Part shown: positions 16,505 to 24,955 of the stretch, piece after piece | Layout of the letters: each line of letters opens with the position of its first letter | Position numbering within the stretch: position 1 is the stretch's first letter | From: Agrobacterium vitis | GTDB taxonomy: Bacteria; Pseudomonadota; Alphaproteobacteria; Rhizobiales; Rhizobiaceae | Direction: 5' to 3' | DNA: 64,000 nucleotides | Assembly: GCF_013337045.2 (NCBI RefSeq) | Contig: NZ_CP118260.1 | Span: forward strand, 881,001 to 945,000 | Translations under genes and position numbers: made by a program | Notes under the pieces: model-generated | Database searches by the model: none | The model's input: only the letters and a program-made list of their open reading frames with translations | What the model was told of the DNA's origin: nothing

Positions 16505-16807
16505 GATTGGTCCCTTTGTGCTTGTCTGTCGGAGTGCGCCATGTATGGCGTTGGCGGGAACTTGATGGGCTACCCTAAAAATCAACTGAATTTAAAAATC
16601 ATAAAAAAGTATATTGAATACAAAAATCATCCGTGCAATGCTTCGACTGTATCGTGCCAACAGAAGCGCGGACAAGCGGAACGAATAGAAAAATGCCCGA
16701 TTGCCGATTCCTGTGATGCGCCTTTGCTAAGGGTGCAAGCGCTCTTCCTGTGTTTGCGGGGAGGGTGTTCGGGTCCGGCTGGATGGGCGCAACTGGCGAG
16801 AACCGAC

Positions 16808-17881
16808 GTGACATCCGTGCTCGAGCTTCACAATCTGGTCAAGACTTATGGGGATACGCGCGCCCTTGATGGGTTGAGCCTTTCGCTGCCCGACGATCAT
16901 TACATTTCACTGCTCGGCCCGAGCGGATCGGGAAAGACTACCCTGCTCCGGGTGATCGCCGGGTTTGAGCGTTGCGAAGGTGGTTCTATCCGCTTTGCCG
17001 GACAGTCCATGCAGGACGTGGCGCCGCATCGCCGTGGCATCGGCTTCGTCTTTCAGAATTTCGCGCTGTTTCCGCATCTGAGTGTGCGAGAAAACATCGC
17101 CTTCGGTCTTGCCAATCGTGAGGTGGCACCCGTGACTAATGCTGGCGAAGTGGCAGACAGGGTGCGTGACATCATCGCGCTTGTTGGCTTGCAGGGCTTG
17201 GAAACCCGCGCTGTCACCCAGATTTCCGGTGGCCAGAAACAGCGTGTCGCCTTGGCCCGCACCCTGGTCACCGAGCCGAAAATGGTGCTGCTGGACGAGC
17301 CGCTTGGCGCGCTGGACGCCAATCTGCGTGCCCGGATGCGCAACGAGTTGCGTGATATCCGCGAGCGCTGCGGCGTCACATTCCTGCATGTTACCGGCAG
17401 CGAGAGCGAGGCGCTCGCCATGGGCGACATGGTTCTGGTGCTGGATCGTGGGCGGATTGCCCAGACCGGCAGTTCGGACACGATCTATAACCGTCCGGTT
17501 TCCGCCGATGTGGCGCGCTTCCTGAATTGCTACAATCTGTTTTCCGGTTCTGTTGACGGCAACAGTTTCGTGGCCCCGGCAGGCCGCCTGCCGCTCGGCG
17601 GTTTCAGGCAATCCGCTTCTAGCCCCGCCTATGCCATTCGGCATGACCGCATTTCCATCCGTCCTGTTATCGCCGAGCGCGGCAGTGATGAAGTGGCAAT
17701 CGAAGCCAGCTTTCTGGCTGAGGAATATACCGGCTCGGCGGTCTATTCGTTTTTCTCGGCGGATGATGGCTCTGTCTTCGAAGTGGAAACCCATTTGAGC
17801 AAGGACGCCCGCCCGATCCTCGAACCGCAGACCCGCTACGCGCTGGTCTGGAACAAGGAGCACGCCCTTGTCTATGCATAA
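16808..17881 (+). CDS. ABC transporter ATP-binding protein (PotA family) with altered H-loop
   Basis: 357 aa from GTG 16808 (MTSVLELHNLVKTYG); the frame is open further upstream, but that part is not ABC-like. Walker A is GPSGSGKTT (37-45), the signature ISGGQKQRVALA (139-150), Walker [13 protein letters not shown] (159-170), and a TOBE-like C-terminal domain follows. The switch histidine, normally in VTHDQ, is replaced by glycine: HVTGSESEAL, G197. Loss of this residue usually cripples ATP hydrolysis. A second PotA-type ATPase with an intact H194 is encoded at 22515 in the same cluster, so a mixed pair with one weak site is possible. It overlaps the next permease gene by 14 bp. Confidence 0.88.
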   Translation: MTSVLELHNLVKTYGDTRALDGLSLSLPDDHYISLLGPSGSGKTTLLRVIAGFERCEGGSIRFAGQSMQDVAPHRRGIGFVFQNFALFPHLSVRENIAFGLANREVAPVTNAGEVADRVRDIIALVGLQGLETRAVTQISGGQKQRVALARTLVTEPKMVLLDEPLGALDANLRARMRNELRDIRERCGVTFLHVTGSESEALAMGDMVLVLDRGRIAQTGSSDTIYNRPVSADVARFLNCYNLFSGSVDGNSFVAPAGRLPLGGFRQSASSPAYAIRHDRISIRPVIAERGSDEVAIEASFLAEEYTGSAVYSFFSADDGSVFEVETHLSKDARPILEPQTRYALVWNKEHALVYA

Positions 17882-18773
17882 TCAAGCCCTTAGCGACACC
17901 GTCGTCGCAACAGCGGAACCTGCCGCCAAGCCGTCGCGCATCTCCTTCTGGCTGGTGCTGCCGGGCGTTGTCTGGATGCTGTTGTTCCTGGTGCTGCCGA
18001 TGTTGATGATGGTCTATGTGTCCTTCTGGACGCAGACCACCTTCACCATCAAGCCGGTGTTGACGCTGCAAAGCTGGATCACCTTCTTTTCCAGCGATAC
18101 CTATCTGGGCGCGCTCTGGACCACGGTCCGGATCTGGCTGCTGGTATTGGTTGCGACCTTGGCTGTTGGTTATCCGGCGGCGCTGTTTGTCGGGTTGTTC
18201 GTCAAAAACAAGACGCTGCAAACCGTGCTTCTGGTGCTGTGCGTCATTCCATTCTGGACCTCCTTCCTGATCCGCGTCCTCGCCTGGCGGCCAATGCTTG
18301 GCAAGGAAGGGGCGATCAACATGATCCTGATGAAGCTTGGCATCGTCAGCCATCCCATCGAAGTCCTGCTATTTTCAGAATTGTCCGTCATCATCGGCAT
18401 GACGCAGATCTATTGCGTGTTCATGGTCGGCCCCATCGCCTTCATGCTGGGGCGGATCGAGCCGGCCATCATCGAGGCGGCGCAGGATCTCGGGGCCGGT
18501 TTCTGGCGGATTTTCCGCACCATCATCCTGCCGATGTCGATGCCGGGCGTGGTGGTGGGGGCGATTTTTGTCTCGGTCATGGTTCTCGGCGAATTCGCCA
18601 CCTCGGCGGCGCTGTCGGGGCGCAAGGTCAATCTGCTCGGCAATATCATTGTTACCCAAGTCGGGTCGCTGAAATGGGCCTTTGCGGCGGTGGCGGGCGT
18701 TATCCTCACCCTGCTGATGGGGCTCGTCGTTGCGGCGCTGCTGCGGGTCGTTGATCTCAGGAAGGAGTTGTAG
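17868..18773 (+). CDS. ABC transporter permease, PotB-like
   Basis: 301 aa if translation begins at TTG 17868, which has AAGGAG eight bases upstream; ATG 17874 (two codons later) is the alternative. Six membrane segments with the EAA loop EAAQDLGAGFWRIFRTIILPMSMPG (about 205-229 region). It resembles the first permease of spermidine/putrescine and opine-type importers. It overlaps the ATPase gene upstream and is separated from the second permease by one base, so it is part of the same transcript. Substrate not determined by sequence. Confidence 0.9.
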   Translation: MSMHNQALSDTVVATAEPAAKPSRISFWLVLPGVVWMLLFLVLPMLMMVYVSFWTQTTFTIKPVLTLQSWITFFSSDTYLGALWTTVRIWLLVLVATLAVGYPAALFVGLFVKNKTLQTVLLVLCVIPFWTSFLIRVLAWRPMLGKEGAINMILMKLGIVSHPIEVLLFSELSVIIGMTQIYCVFMVGPIAFMLGRIEPAIIEAAQDLGAGFWRIFRTIILPMSMPGVVVGAIFVSVMVLGEFATSAALSGRKVNLLGNIIVTQVGSLKWAFAAVAGVILTLLMGLVVAALLRVVDLRKEL

Positions 18774-18774
18774 G

Positions 18775-19620
18775 ATGAATTCCGGTGCGGTCAAACTGGG
18801 GCTTGGTGTCTATACCACGCTGTTTCTGGTGTTTCTCTATGGGCCTTTGGTGGTTCTCGCCATCCTGTCCTTCCAGACGGGACCGGAAGGCGGCCCGCAA
18901 TTTCCGATTATCGAATGGTCGGTTTATTGGTACAAGCATCTGTTCGGCCTGACGCCGCCGTCGCGCATTGCGCCACTGCCGATCAACGATGCCTTGGTAC
19001 GGTCCATGGGCTTGGCAGTGATGACAATGATCGTCTCCACCGTGCTGGGGGTGATTTCGGCCCAGGCCTTTCGCAGCCGGTTCAAAGGCTCCGGCCTGGT
19101 CTTCTACCTGATCGTGCTGGGGATGATGGTGCCGGGCGTGCTGGTGGGGCTTGGCATGGCGCTGGTTGCCAATACACTTGGCATTGACCGCCACTGGTGG
19201 GGTACGGCCTTTGTGCTGCATGTGGTCTATACCTTCCCCTTCGCCTTTCTGGTGATGCTGGCCATCTTCAATCGCTTCGACCCAAGCGTCGAAGAGGCGG
19301 CCTGGTCGCTTGGCGTCAGCCCGATGCGGACCTTTCGCAAGATCACCTTTCCGCTGATCTTTCCGGGCGTGCTGTCGGCCATGCTGTTTGCGTTCACGCT
19401 GTCCTATGACGAGTTTTCCCGCACGCTGTTTGCCTCTGGCCGCGATCTTACTCTGCCGCTGGCGATCTACGGGACGTTTTCGGTGGAAGTGCATCCGAAT
19501 GTCTTTGCCTTTGGCGTGCTGACCACACTGTTTTCCTTCGCGCTGCTTGGCACTTACGCCGTGCTGATGGGGCTTTCGGTGCGCCGCGCCCGGCGCATCG
19601 CCGTTCAGGAGGAGGCATGA
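18775..19620 (+). CDS. ABC transporter permease, PotC-like
   Basis: 281 aa from ATG 18775, with GGAAGGAG upstream inside the end of the previous gene. Six membrane segments and the EAA loop EEAAWSLGVSPMRTFRKITF. It pairs with the PotB-like permease to form the membrane channel of a polyamine/opine-type importer. The stop codon overlaps the start of the following SDR gene (ATGA), which shows that the enzymes downstream are co-translated with the transporter. Confidence 0.9.
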   Translation: MNSGAVKLGLGVYTTLFLVFLYGPLVVLAILSFQTGPEGGPQFPIIEWSVYWYKHLFGLTPPSRIAPLPINDALVRSMGLAVMTMIVSTVLGVISAQAFRSRFKGSGLVFYLIVLGMMVPGVLVGLGMALVANTLGIDRHWWGTAFVLHVVYTFPFAFLVMLAIFNRFDPSVEEAAWSLGVSPMRTFRKITFPLIFPGVLSAMLFAFTLSYDEFSRTLFASGRDLTLPLAIYGTFSVEVHPNVFAFGVLTTLFSFALLGTYAVLMGLSVRRARRIAVQEEA

Positions 19621-20366
19621 TGGAAAAGTCCGCTTTCCCTTCCGCCATCGTCACCGGAGCCGGTTCCGGCATTGGTCGCGCCATTGCACTCCGGCTGGCG
19701 CAGGATGGCTACGGCGTGTTGGTCAACGATCTCGCCATCGACCGTGCGAAAGCTGTCGCCGATGAGATTGTGGCGTCGGGCGGCAAAGCCTCGGCCTATG
19801 CCGGGGATGTATCCCACGAGACGGAAGCGGCGGCCATTTGCGCTGCCGCCGTTGTCGCCCATGGACCGGTCGCACTGCTGGTCAACAATGCCGGGATCGC
19901 CCATCAATCGCTGTTTGAACATCTAGAGGTCCCCGATTTCGACCGGATGTTTGCGGTGCATGTGCGCGGCAATTTCCTGATGACCCGCGCCGTGTTGCCA
20001 CCGATGCTGGAGCGGGGAGACGGTGTGATCGTCAATATCGCTTCCCAGCTTGGCCAGATCGGCGGCGTCGAACTGGTGCATTATTCCGGTGCCAAGGCGG
20101 CGATCATCGGCATGACCAAGGCCTTGGCCCGCGAAGTCTCCGCCCGTGGCGTGCGTGTCAATGCGGTCGCCCCCGGACCGATCAATACGCCGCTGGTCAT
20201 GGGCCTTTCGGAAGACTGGCGGAATGCCAAGCGAGCCCAATTGCCGCTTGGCCGGTTCGGTGAACCAGAGGAAGTGGCCGCCGCGGTCTCCTTCCTTGCC
20301 TCGCCGGATGCGGCCCTGTTCGTCGGCCAGACACTGGGGCCGAATTCCGGCGATGTGATGCTTTGA
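19617..20366 (+). CDS. Short-chain dehydrogenase/reductase (SDR), first of pair
   Basis: 249 aa classical SDR. Cofactor loop TGAGSGIGRAIAL (about 13-25), NNAG motif VNNAGIAH, catalytic S-Y-K with YSGAK as the Tyr-Lys pair, and the C-terminal PGPINTPL. It oxidises or reduces an alcohol/ketone with NAD(P). Within the transporter operon, overlapping the second permease by 4 bp, it probably converts a transported compound or its breakdown product. The substrate is not recognisable. FabG-like by general similarity, but the context argues against fatty acid synthesis. Confidence 0.88.
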   Translation: MMEKSAFPSAIVTGAGSGIGRAIALRLAQDGYGVLVNDLAIDRAKAVADEIVASGGKASAYAGDVSHETEAAAICAAAVVAHGPVALLVNNAGIAHQSLFEHLEVPDFDRMFAVHVRGNFLMTRAVLPPMLERGDGVIVNIASQLGQIGGVELVHYSGAKAAIIGMTKALAREVSARGVRVNAVAPGPINTPLVMGLSEDWRNAKRAQLPLGRFGEPEEVAAAVSFLASPDAALFVGQTLGPNSGDVML

Positions 20367-20385
20367 ACCGTGAAGGAAGAGACAG

Positions 20386-21153
20386 ATGAGCAACCAAAAC
20401 CAGCGGATCGTCATCATCACCGGAGCCGGGATTGGCATCGGCGCTGCCGCCGCCAAAGCCTTCGGCGCGCTTGGTGACCATGTCGTCGTTACAGATATTC
20501 TGGACGCGGAGGGTGAGGCGGTTGCGGAGGCCATTCGCGCCGCTGGCGGTTCGGCGGAGTTTCATCATTATGACGTGCGCTCGACACCGGCAGCCGATGC
20601 GCTGGTCGCCGATATCGAGGCGCGGCTTGGCCGGATCGATGTGGTGGTCGCCAATGCCGGCATTGCGCATCGCGTCCCGCTTCAAGACCTGACCGATGAA
20701 AAATGGGACCTGACCTTCGATATCGACCTCAAGGGCATTTTCCGGCTCGTGCGGGCGGCTACTCCTGGCATGCGCGCCCGCAAAAGCGGGGCGATTGTCG
20801 CGCTGTCATCGATCATGGGCATTGCCTATGGCTGGGATGAACATGTGCATTATTCCGCTGCCAAATCCGGGGTAGTCGGGCTGGTGCGCGGTCTGGCCGT
20901 CGAGCTTGCCCGTGATGGTGTGCGGGTCAACGGCATTGCGCCGGGCTATATCCGTACCGCGCAATTGCTGTCGGAGGAAAACTCGTTGGGTCCGGTGGGG
21001 GCCGAAAAAGCTGCCGAAATCATCCCCATGGGACGGCTCGGAACACCCGACGATATTGCCGATGTCATCACTTTCCTTGCCTCCAATGCCGCCCGCTACA
21101 TGACCGGCCAGGTGCTGGTCGTCGATGGTGGCCTGCTCGTCGGGCGCTACTGA
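20386..21153 (+). CDS. Short-chain dehydrogenase/reductase (SDR), second of pair
   Basis: 255 aa classical SDR with TGAGIGIGAAAAKAFG as cofactor loop, VANAGIAH, catalytic YSAAK and GQVLVVDGGLLVG at the end. It starts 19 bp after the first SDR and has GGAAGAGA upstream. The two SDRs are only moderately alike, so they probably act on successive intermediates rather than being a recent duplication. Same operon as the ABC transporter. Substrate unknown. Confidence 0.88.
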   Translation: MSNQNQRIVIITGAGIGIGAAAAKAFGALGDHVVVTDILDAEGEAVAEAIRAAGGSAEFHHYDVRSTPAADALVADIEARLGRIDVVVANAGIAHRVPLQDLTDEKWDLTFDIDLKGIFRLVRAATPGMRARKSGAIVALSSIMGIAYGWDEHVHYSAAKSGVVGLVRGLAVELARDGVRVNGIAPGYIRTAQLLSEENSLGPVGAEKAAEIIPMGRLGTPDDIADVITFLASNAARYMTGQVLVVDGGLLVGRY

Positions 21154-21219
21154 CGGGAACATCAACAACAACAAAAACCGGCAAAGCCGGATCGGGAACT
21201 CAAAAACTGGAGAACTGCC

Positions 21220-22452
21220 ATGTCATTACTGGAATTAAACCGCAGATCGCTTCTCAAACGCTCCACCGGCATGGTAGCGCTGGCCATGGGGGCAGGCACG
21301 CCCTTTCTGTCGTCGCGGGCTGCCTATGCCCAGGCCACCAGCCTTGCCAGCCAGCAATTGCGCACCATCGGCCTGTCGGTGACGGTGCAGGAACGCATTC
21401 TCAATGACTTCAAGAAAGCCTCCGGCGTCGGCGGCACATCCGGCACGGCGGCAACCTTCCCGGATGCGCAGACCAAGATCTTGTCCGGCTCGAAGGATTA
21501 CGACTGCTGGGAAATCATCGCCGAGCGGTTGCCTGCCATCGTCATGACCAACAATGTCGAGCCGGTGCCGGCTTCCGGCTTGAAAAATTGGGCGAATATC
21601 CGCGACACCTTCACCAAGCCATCCGACAAATGGGACCGCAAGGCCCAAATCGTCGGGCAGATCTGGGCCGATGAAGGCCAGACAACGCTGAACATGGTGC
21701 CCGCCGTCTATAACTACGATTCCATCGGCTATAACCCGGATGTGGTCTCTGCCGAGGAAGCCAATAGCTGGGCGGCGATTTTCGACAAGAAGTGGAAGGG
21801 CAAGTCCGGCCTCAACACCGATCCGCTGATTGCCTTTGGTCAGGCGATTATGGCGATGAACACGCTTGGCCTGCTCAACGTCAAGAACCCCGGCAATCCG
21901 AGCGCCAAGGAAATCGACGAGGCGGCGGCCTTCCTGGTGTCGAAGAAGAAGGAAGGCCAGTTCCGGGCGCTGTGGGGCGACTTCGGCGAACTGGTCAATC
22001 TGATGGCCTCGGGCGAGATGGTGGTTTGCGATGCCTGGCAACCGGCCGTCATGGCGGTGAAGGCGCAGGGCAAGCCTTGCAAATATGCGGTGCCGAAGGA
22101 AGGCTACCGCGCCTGGGCCATTGGTCCGTCGATGATTGCAGGCACCACCAACAAGGAAGCCGTCATCGCCTATGCGGATTACTGGCTGTCAGGTGAGCCG
22201 GGCATCGCGGTGTCGGAGCAGGGATATTACTCGCCCTCCACCAATATCAAAAGCGTCATGGCACCGGAAAAATATGCCTTCTGGTATGAGGGCAAGCCTT
22301 GGACCGGCGCGCCGGAGCGCGGCATCAAGGAAGGCGACCTGCGCGATGGCGGCTCGCTGGAAGAGCGCGCCAAGAACGTCGCTTATTGGCATCAATGGCC
22401 GGATGAATACGACCATCTGGTGCAGAAGTGGGACGAGTTCCTGAATGCCTGA
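21220..22452 (+). CDS. Periplasmic substrate-binding protein of the ABC transporter, Tat-exported
   Basis: 410 aa. The N-terminus carries a twin-arginine signal (LNRRSLLKRSTGM, hydrophobic core ALAMGAG, AYAQA cleavage site near residue 37), so export is in the folded state. The rest is a PotD/SBP_bac type 2 binding fold. It gives the importer its specificity. A paralogue without signal peptide is encoded at 26013; both end with a similar tyrosine/tryptophan-rich block (YWYEGKPW here, YWYGGLSA there). A strong hairpin at 22461-22488 follows, which usually raises the level of the binding protein relative to downstream genes. Confidence 0.9.
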   Translation: MSLLELNRRSLLKRSTGMVALAMGAGTPFLSSRAAYAQATSLASQQLRTIGLSVTVQERILNDFKKASGVGGTSGTAATFPDAQTKILSGSKDYDCWEIIAERLPAIVMTNNVEPVPASGLKNWANIRDTFTKPSDKWDRKAQIVGQIWADEGQTTLNMVPAVYNYDSIGYNPDVVSAEEANSWAAIFDKKWKGKSGLNTDPLIAFGQAIMAMNTLGLLNVKNPGNPSAKEIDEAAAFLVSKKKEGQFRALWGDFGELVNLMASGEMVVCDAWQPAVMAVKAQGKPCKYAVPKEGYRAWAIGPSMIAGTTNKEAVIAYADYWLSGEPGIAVSEQGYYSPSTNIKSVMAPEKYAFWYEGKPWTGAPERGIKEGDLRDGGSLEERAKNVAYWHQWPDEYDHLVQKWDEFLNA

Positions 22453-22460
22453 TGTGACGC

Positions 22461-22492
22461 GGGAAGACCGGCTGGCTCCGGTCTTCCCTTTT
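22461..22492 (+). terminator. Intra-operon hairpin after binding-protein gene
   Basis: GGGAAGACCG (22461-22470) pairs perfectly with CGGTCTTCCC (22479-22488), followed by TTTT. The structure lies between the binding-protein gene and the second ATPase gene. It is a partial terminator or mRNA-stabilising stem, a common device for making more binding protein than membrane components. Confidence 0.7.
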
Positions 22493-22514
22493 GATACTGC
22501 ACCGGAGAAAGCCG

Positions 22515-23624
22515 ATGATTTACGACCTGGAACTGATCGATGTGGGCAAGGTCTATGACAATGGCACCACGGCTGTCAGCGCCTTCAGCCTGGCGGTGAA
22601 GAAAGGTGAGTTCATCGCTTTTCTCGGCCCATCCGGCTGCGGCAAGACCACGACGCTGAGGATGATTGCCGGGTTCGAGGGCATTTCCTCCGGCGATATG
22701 ATGATCAAGGGCGTGCGGATGAACGACGTGCCGCCGCAGATGCGCCCGACCGCAACGATCTTTCAGAATTACGCGCTGTTTCCCCATATGAGCGTGCGCC
22801 GCAACGTCGCGTATGGTCTTGAGGTCAAAGGCATGGCCAAGGCCGAGCGAGACCGAAAGGTGGAGCGGATCATTGCAACGCTTGGGCTTGAAGACATAGC
22901 CGAACGCAAGCCGGAAAAGCTTTCCGGCGGCCAGCGCCAGCGGGTGGCCCTGGCGCGTGGACTGGTGATCGAGCCGGACATTCTGCTTCTGGATGAGCCG
23001 CTTGGCGCGCTTGACGCCAATCTGCGCAAGGCGATCCAGAACGAGCTGAAAATCCTGCAAAGGACGCTGGGCGTTACCTTCATCTTCGTCACCCATGCGC
23101 AATCGGAGGCGCTGGCGCTGTCCGACCGGGTGGTGGTGATGAACCAGGGCCGAGTTGAGCAGGTCAGCCCGCCGCATCAGCTCTATACAAGGCCCGCCAC
23201 GCCGTTTGTGGCGCAATTCATTGGCCGAAACGCGATTTTCAAGGGGCATGCCCGTGCCGATGGCGCAGGAGACTTGCGGGTCGAGACCCCGGAAGGATTG
23301 CTCGCAGGCCTGGTCAATGGCCCGGTATCTGAAGGTGGCCTCGCCAATCTCGTCGTTCCCGCCGAGGCCATTCAGGTTCATCATGGAAACCGCGAGCAGC
23401 TTGATCGGGTGGCTGTGGCCCATGGTGGCAACGCGGTGCATGCCCGCATTCAACGCGCCGATGTCGTTGGTCACGTCTCGCATATCTCAGCGGTGCTGGC
23501 GGATGGTCGGTCGCTGTCTCTCGAAGCCCATGTCGAGAAATATCGCCCGGATGAGTTTCCGGTCGGCTCAGACGTGTTCCTGTCGTGGAAGCCTTCGGAT
23601 GCCACCATTATCGCCGCACATTGA
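22515..23624 (+). CDS. ABC transporter ATP-binding protein (PotA family), canonical
   Basis: 369 aa from ATG 22515 (GGAGA upstream). Walker [10 protein letters not shown] (38-46), signature [12 protein letters not shown] (136-147), Walker [13 protein letters not shown] (156-167) and an intact switch histidine in [10 protein letters not shown] (H194). The C-terminal TOBE region spans about 280-360. It is the second ATPase of this cluster; the first (16808) lacks the switch histidine. The two may form a heterodimer on the PotBC-like permeases, or this one may replace the weak one. Only one pair of permeases is visible in the cluster. Confidence 0.9.
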   Translation: MIYDLELIDVGKVYDNGTTAVSAFSLAVKKGEFIAFLGPSGCGKTTTLRMIAGFEGISSGDMMIKGVRMNDVPPQMRPTATIFQNYALFPHMSVRRNVAYGLEVKGMAKAERDRKVERIIATLGLEDIAERKPEKLSGGQRQRVALARGLVIEPDILLLDEPLGALDANLRKAIQNELKILQRTLGVTFIFVTHAQSEALALSDRVVVMNQGRVEQVSPPHQLYTRPATPFVAQFIGRNAIFKGHARADGAGDLRVETPEGLLAGLVNGPVSEGGLANLVVPAEAIQVHHGNREQLDRVAVAHGGNAVHARIQRADVVGHVSHISAVLADGRSLSLEAHVEKYRPDEFPVGSDVFLSWKPSDATIIAAH

Positions 23625-23671
23625 CAATCCAGCACCTGATCAAAAAGTCTTTATCAAAAGGAGAAAACACC

Positions 23672-24553
23672 ATGGCAAAGGAAATCTTTTGCAGCTTCGG
23701 CATCGATGTGGATGCGGTGGCCGGCTGGCTCGGCTCTTACGGCGGCGAGGACTCGCCCGACGATATTTCCCGTGGCCTGTTTGCCGGTGAAGTCGGTGCG
23801 CCGCGCCTGCTGAAACTGTTCGAGCGTTTCGGCATCAAGACCACATGGTTCATTCCCGGCCATTCCATCGAGACCTTCCCGGAACAGATGCAGGCTGTGG
23901 CCGATGCTGGTCATGAAATCGGCATTCATGGCTATACCCACGAAAACCCGATTGCCATGACCCGCGAGCAGGAAACCGAGGTGCTGGACAAGTGCATCGA
24001 GCTGGTCACCAAGCTGTCTGGCAAGCGTCCGACCGGCTATGTCGCGCCGTGGTGGGAATTTTCCAATGTCACCAATGAATTGCTGCTGGAGCGGGGCATC
24101 AAATACGATCACTCGCTGATGCATAATGATTTCACGCCCTATTATGTGCGGGTCGGCGATAGCTGGACCAAGATCGACTATTCCAAGAAGCCCTCCGACT
24201 GGATGGTGCCCTTGAAGCGTGGTCATGAGACCGACCTGATCGAAATTCCGGCCTCCTGGTATCTCGATGACCTGCCACCGATGATGTTCATCAAGAAATC
24301 GCCCAATAGCCATGGCTTCGTCAATCCGCATGATATCGAGCAGATCTGGCGCGATCAGTTCGATTGGGTCTATCGTGAAATGGATTATGCGGTTTTCCCG
24401 ATCACCATTCACCCTGACGTTGCTGGACGCCCCCAGGTGCTGATGATGCTGGAGCGCTTGTTTGCCCATATGAGCAAGCATCCGGGGGTGAAATTCGTGA
24501 CCATGAACGAGATCGCCGACGATTTCGCCAAGCGCTTTCCGCGCAAAAAGTAA
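23672..24553 (+). CDS. CE4-fold deacetylase of the HpPgdA / cyclic imidase type
   Basis: 293 aa from ATG 23672 (AAAAGGAG upstream), the same length as Helicobacter pylori PgdA. Metal and catalytic positions align exactly by number: D14 ([11 protein letters not shown]), H86 and H90 ([10 protein letters not shown]). The [14 protein letters not shown] and YVAPWWEFS blocks are family typical. No signal peptide, so it is cytoplasmic and not likely to act on peptidoglycan. Relatives of this group include cyclic imide hydrolases and allantoinase (PuuE), which open cyclic amides with a bound metal. In this cluster, beside an importer, a CobW metallochaperone and an amidase, a role as ring-opening imidase/amidohydrolase is the more likely reading (inference). 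Confidence 0.82.
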   Translation: MAKEIFCSFGIDVDAVAGWLGSYGGEDSPDDISRGLFAGEVGAPRLLKLFERFGIKTTWFIPGHSIETFPEQMQAVADAGHEIGIHGYTHENPIAMTREQETEVLDKCIELVTKLSGKRPTGYVAPWWEFSNVTNELLLERGIKYDHSLMHNDFTPYYVRVGDSWTKIDYSKKPSDWMVPLKRGHETDLIEIPASWYLDDLPPMMFIKKSPNSHGFVNPHDIEQIWRDQFDWVYREMDYAVFPITIHPDVAGRPQVLMMLERLFAHMSKHPGVKFVTMNEIADDFAKRFPRKK

Positions 24554-24577
24554 CAGGGCAAGACGTAAAAATACGGG

Positions 24578-24602
24578 AAGGGGCGGCGCTATGCCGTCCC
24601 TT
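24578..24602 (+). terminator. Hairpin after the deacetylase gene
   Basis: A 10-bp stem with one G-U pair (AAGGGGCGGC with GCCGTCCCTT) and a GCTAT loop stands between the deacetylase stop and the next start at 24623. There is no T-run; it probably modulates or separates expression of the following small gene and CobW. Confidence 0.4.
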
Positions 24603-24622
24603 GGCTGTGAAAGGAGATCGTC

Positions 24623-24955
24623 ATGTGTTCGCTTTGCGGTGTGATTGGCGGCAATGAGCATTGGGCTGACGCCGTGGCCCGCCCCGGTGTCTACACCCGC
24701 AATGGCGAGCGGGTGAACCGCCGCCGGGAACGGATGAACCGGGTGAGCACCGCCAACCGGGTGCTGAAGGCGTTTGGCCTGTCGCTGTCGGATTGGCAGG
24801 GCTCATCCTATCTTCTGTCCAGCCTGACGGGAAAAACCGAGATCATCGAGGATCTCGGCCATCTCTGGTCTGTTGCGGAGAAAATGTCCGGTCGGGCCTG
24901 CGATCCGCTTGATCCGGTGCTGATCGCTCGGATGGAAGCGGCCAGCAATGGCTGA
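24623..24955 (+). CDS. Small conserved CxxC protein next to CobW
   Basis: 110 aa, not a named family to me. It opens with MCSLCGVIGGNEHWADAV, which has a CxxC pair and a following histidine able to bind a metal. A basic stretch follows (NRRRERMNRVSTANRVLKAF), then a C-terminal half containing TGKTEIIEDLGHLWSVAEKM. No signal peptide. It has a strong AAAGGAG site and overlaps the CobW start by 8 bp, so the two are translationally coupled. I infer a metal-related partner of the CobW GTPase or of the adjacent metal hydrolase; the cysteine pair is the only direct support. Confidence 0.75.
   Translation: MCSLCGVIGGNEHWADAVARPGVYTRNGERVNRRRERMNRVSTANRVLKAFGLSLSDWQGSSYLLSSLTGKTEIIEDLGHLWSVAEKMSGRACDPLDPVLIARMEAASNG

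Noticed and set aside
16541-16807. N-terminal extension of the first ABC ATPase (89 codons)
   Set aside because: The extension does not resemble any ABC protein and begins in A/T-rich regulatory DNA; GTG 16808 places the ATPase domain at the normal distance.
23672-24553. Annotation as peptidoglycan N-acetylglucosamine deacetylase
   Set aside because: The family match is real, but there is no signal peptide and the neighbours are an importer, CobW and an amidase, which favours a cytoplasmic amidohydrolase/imidase.
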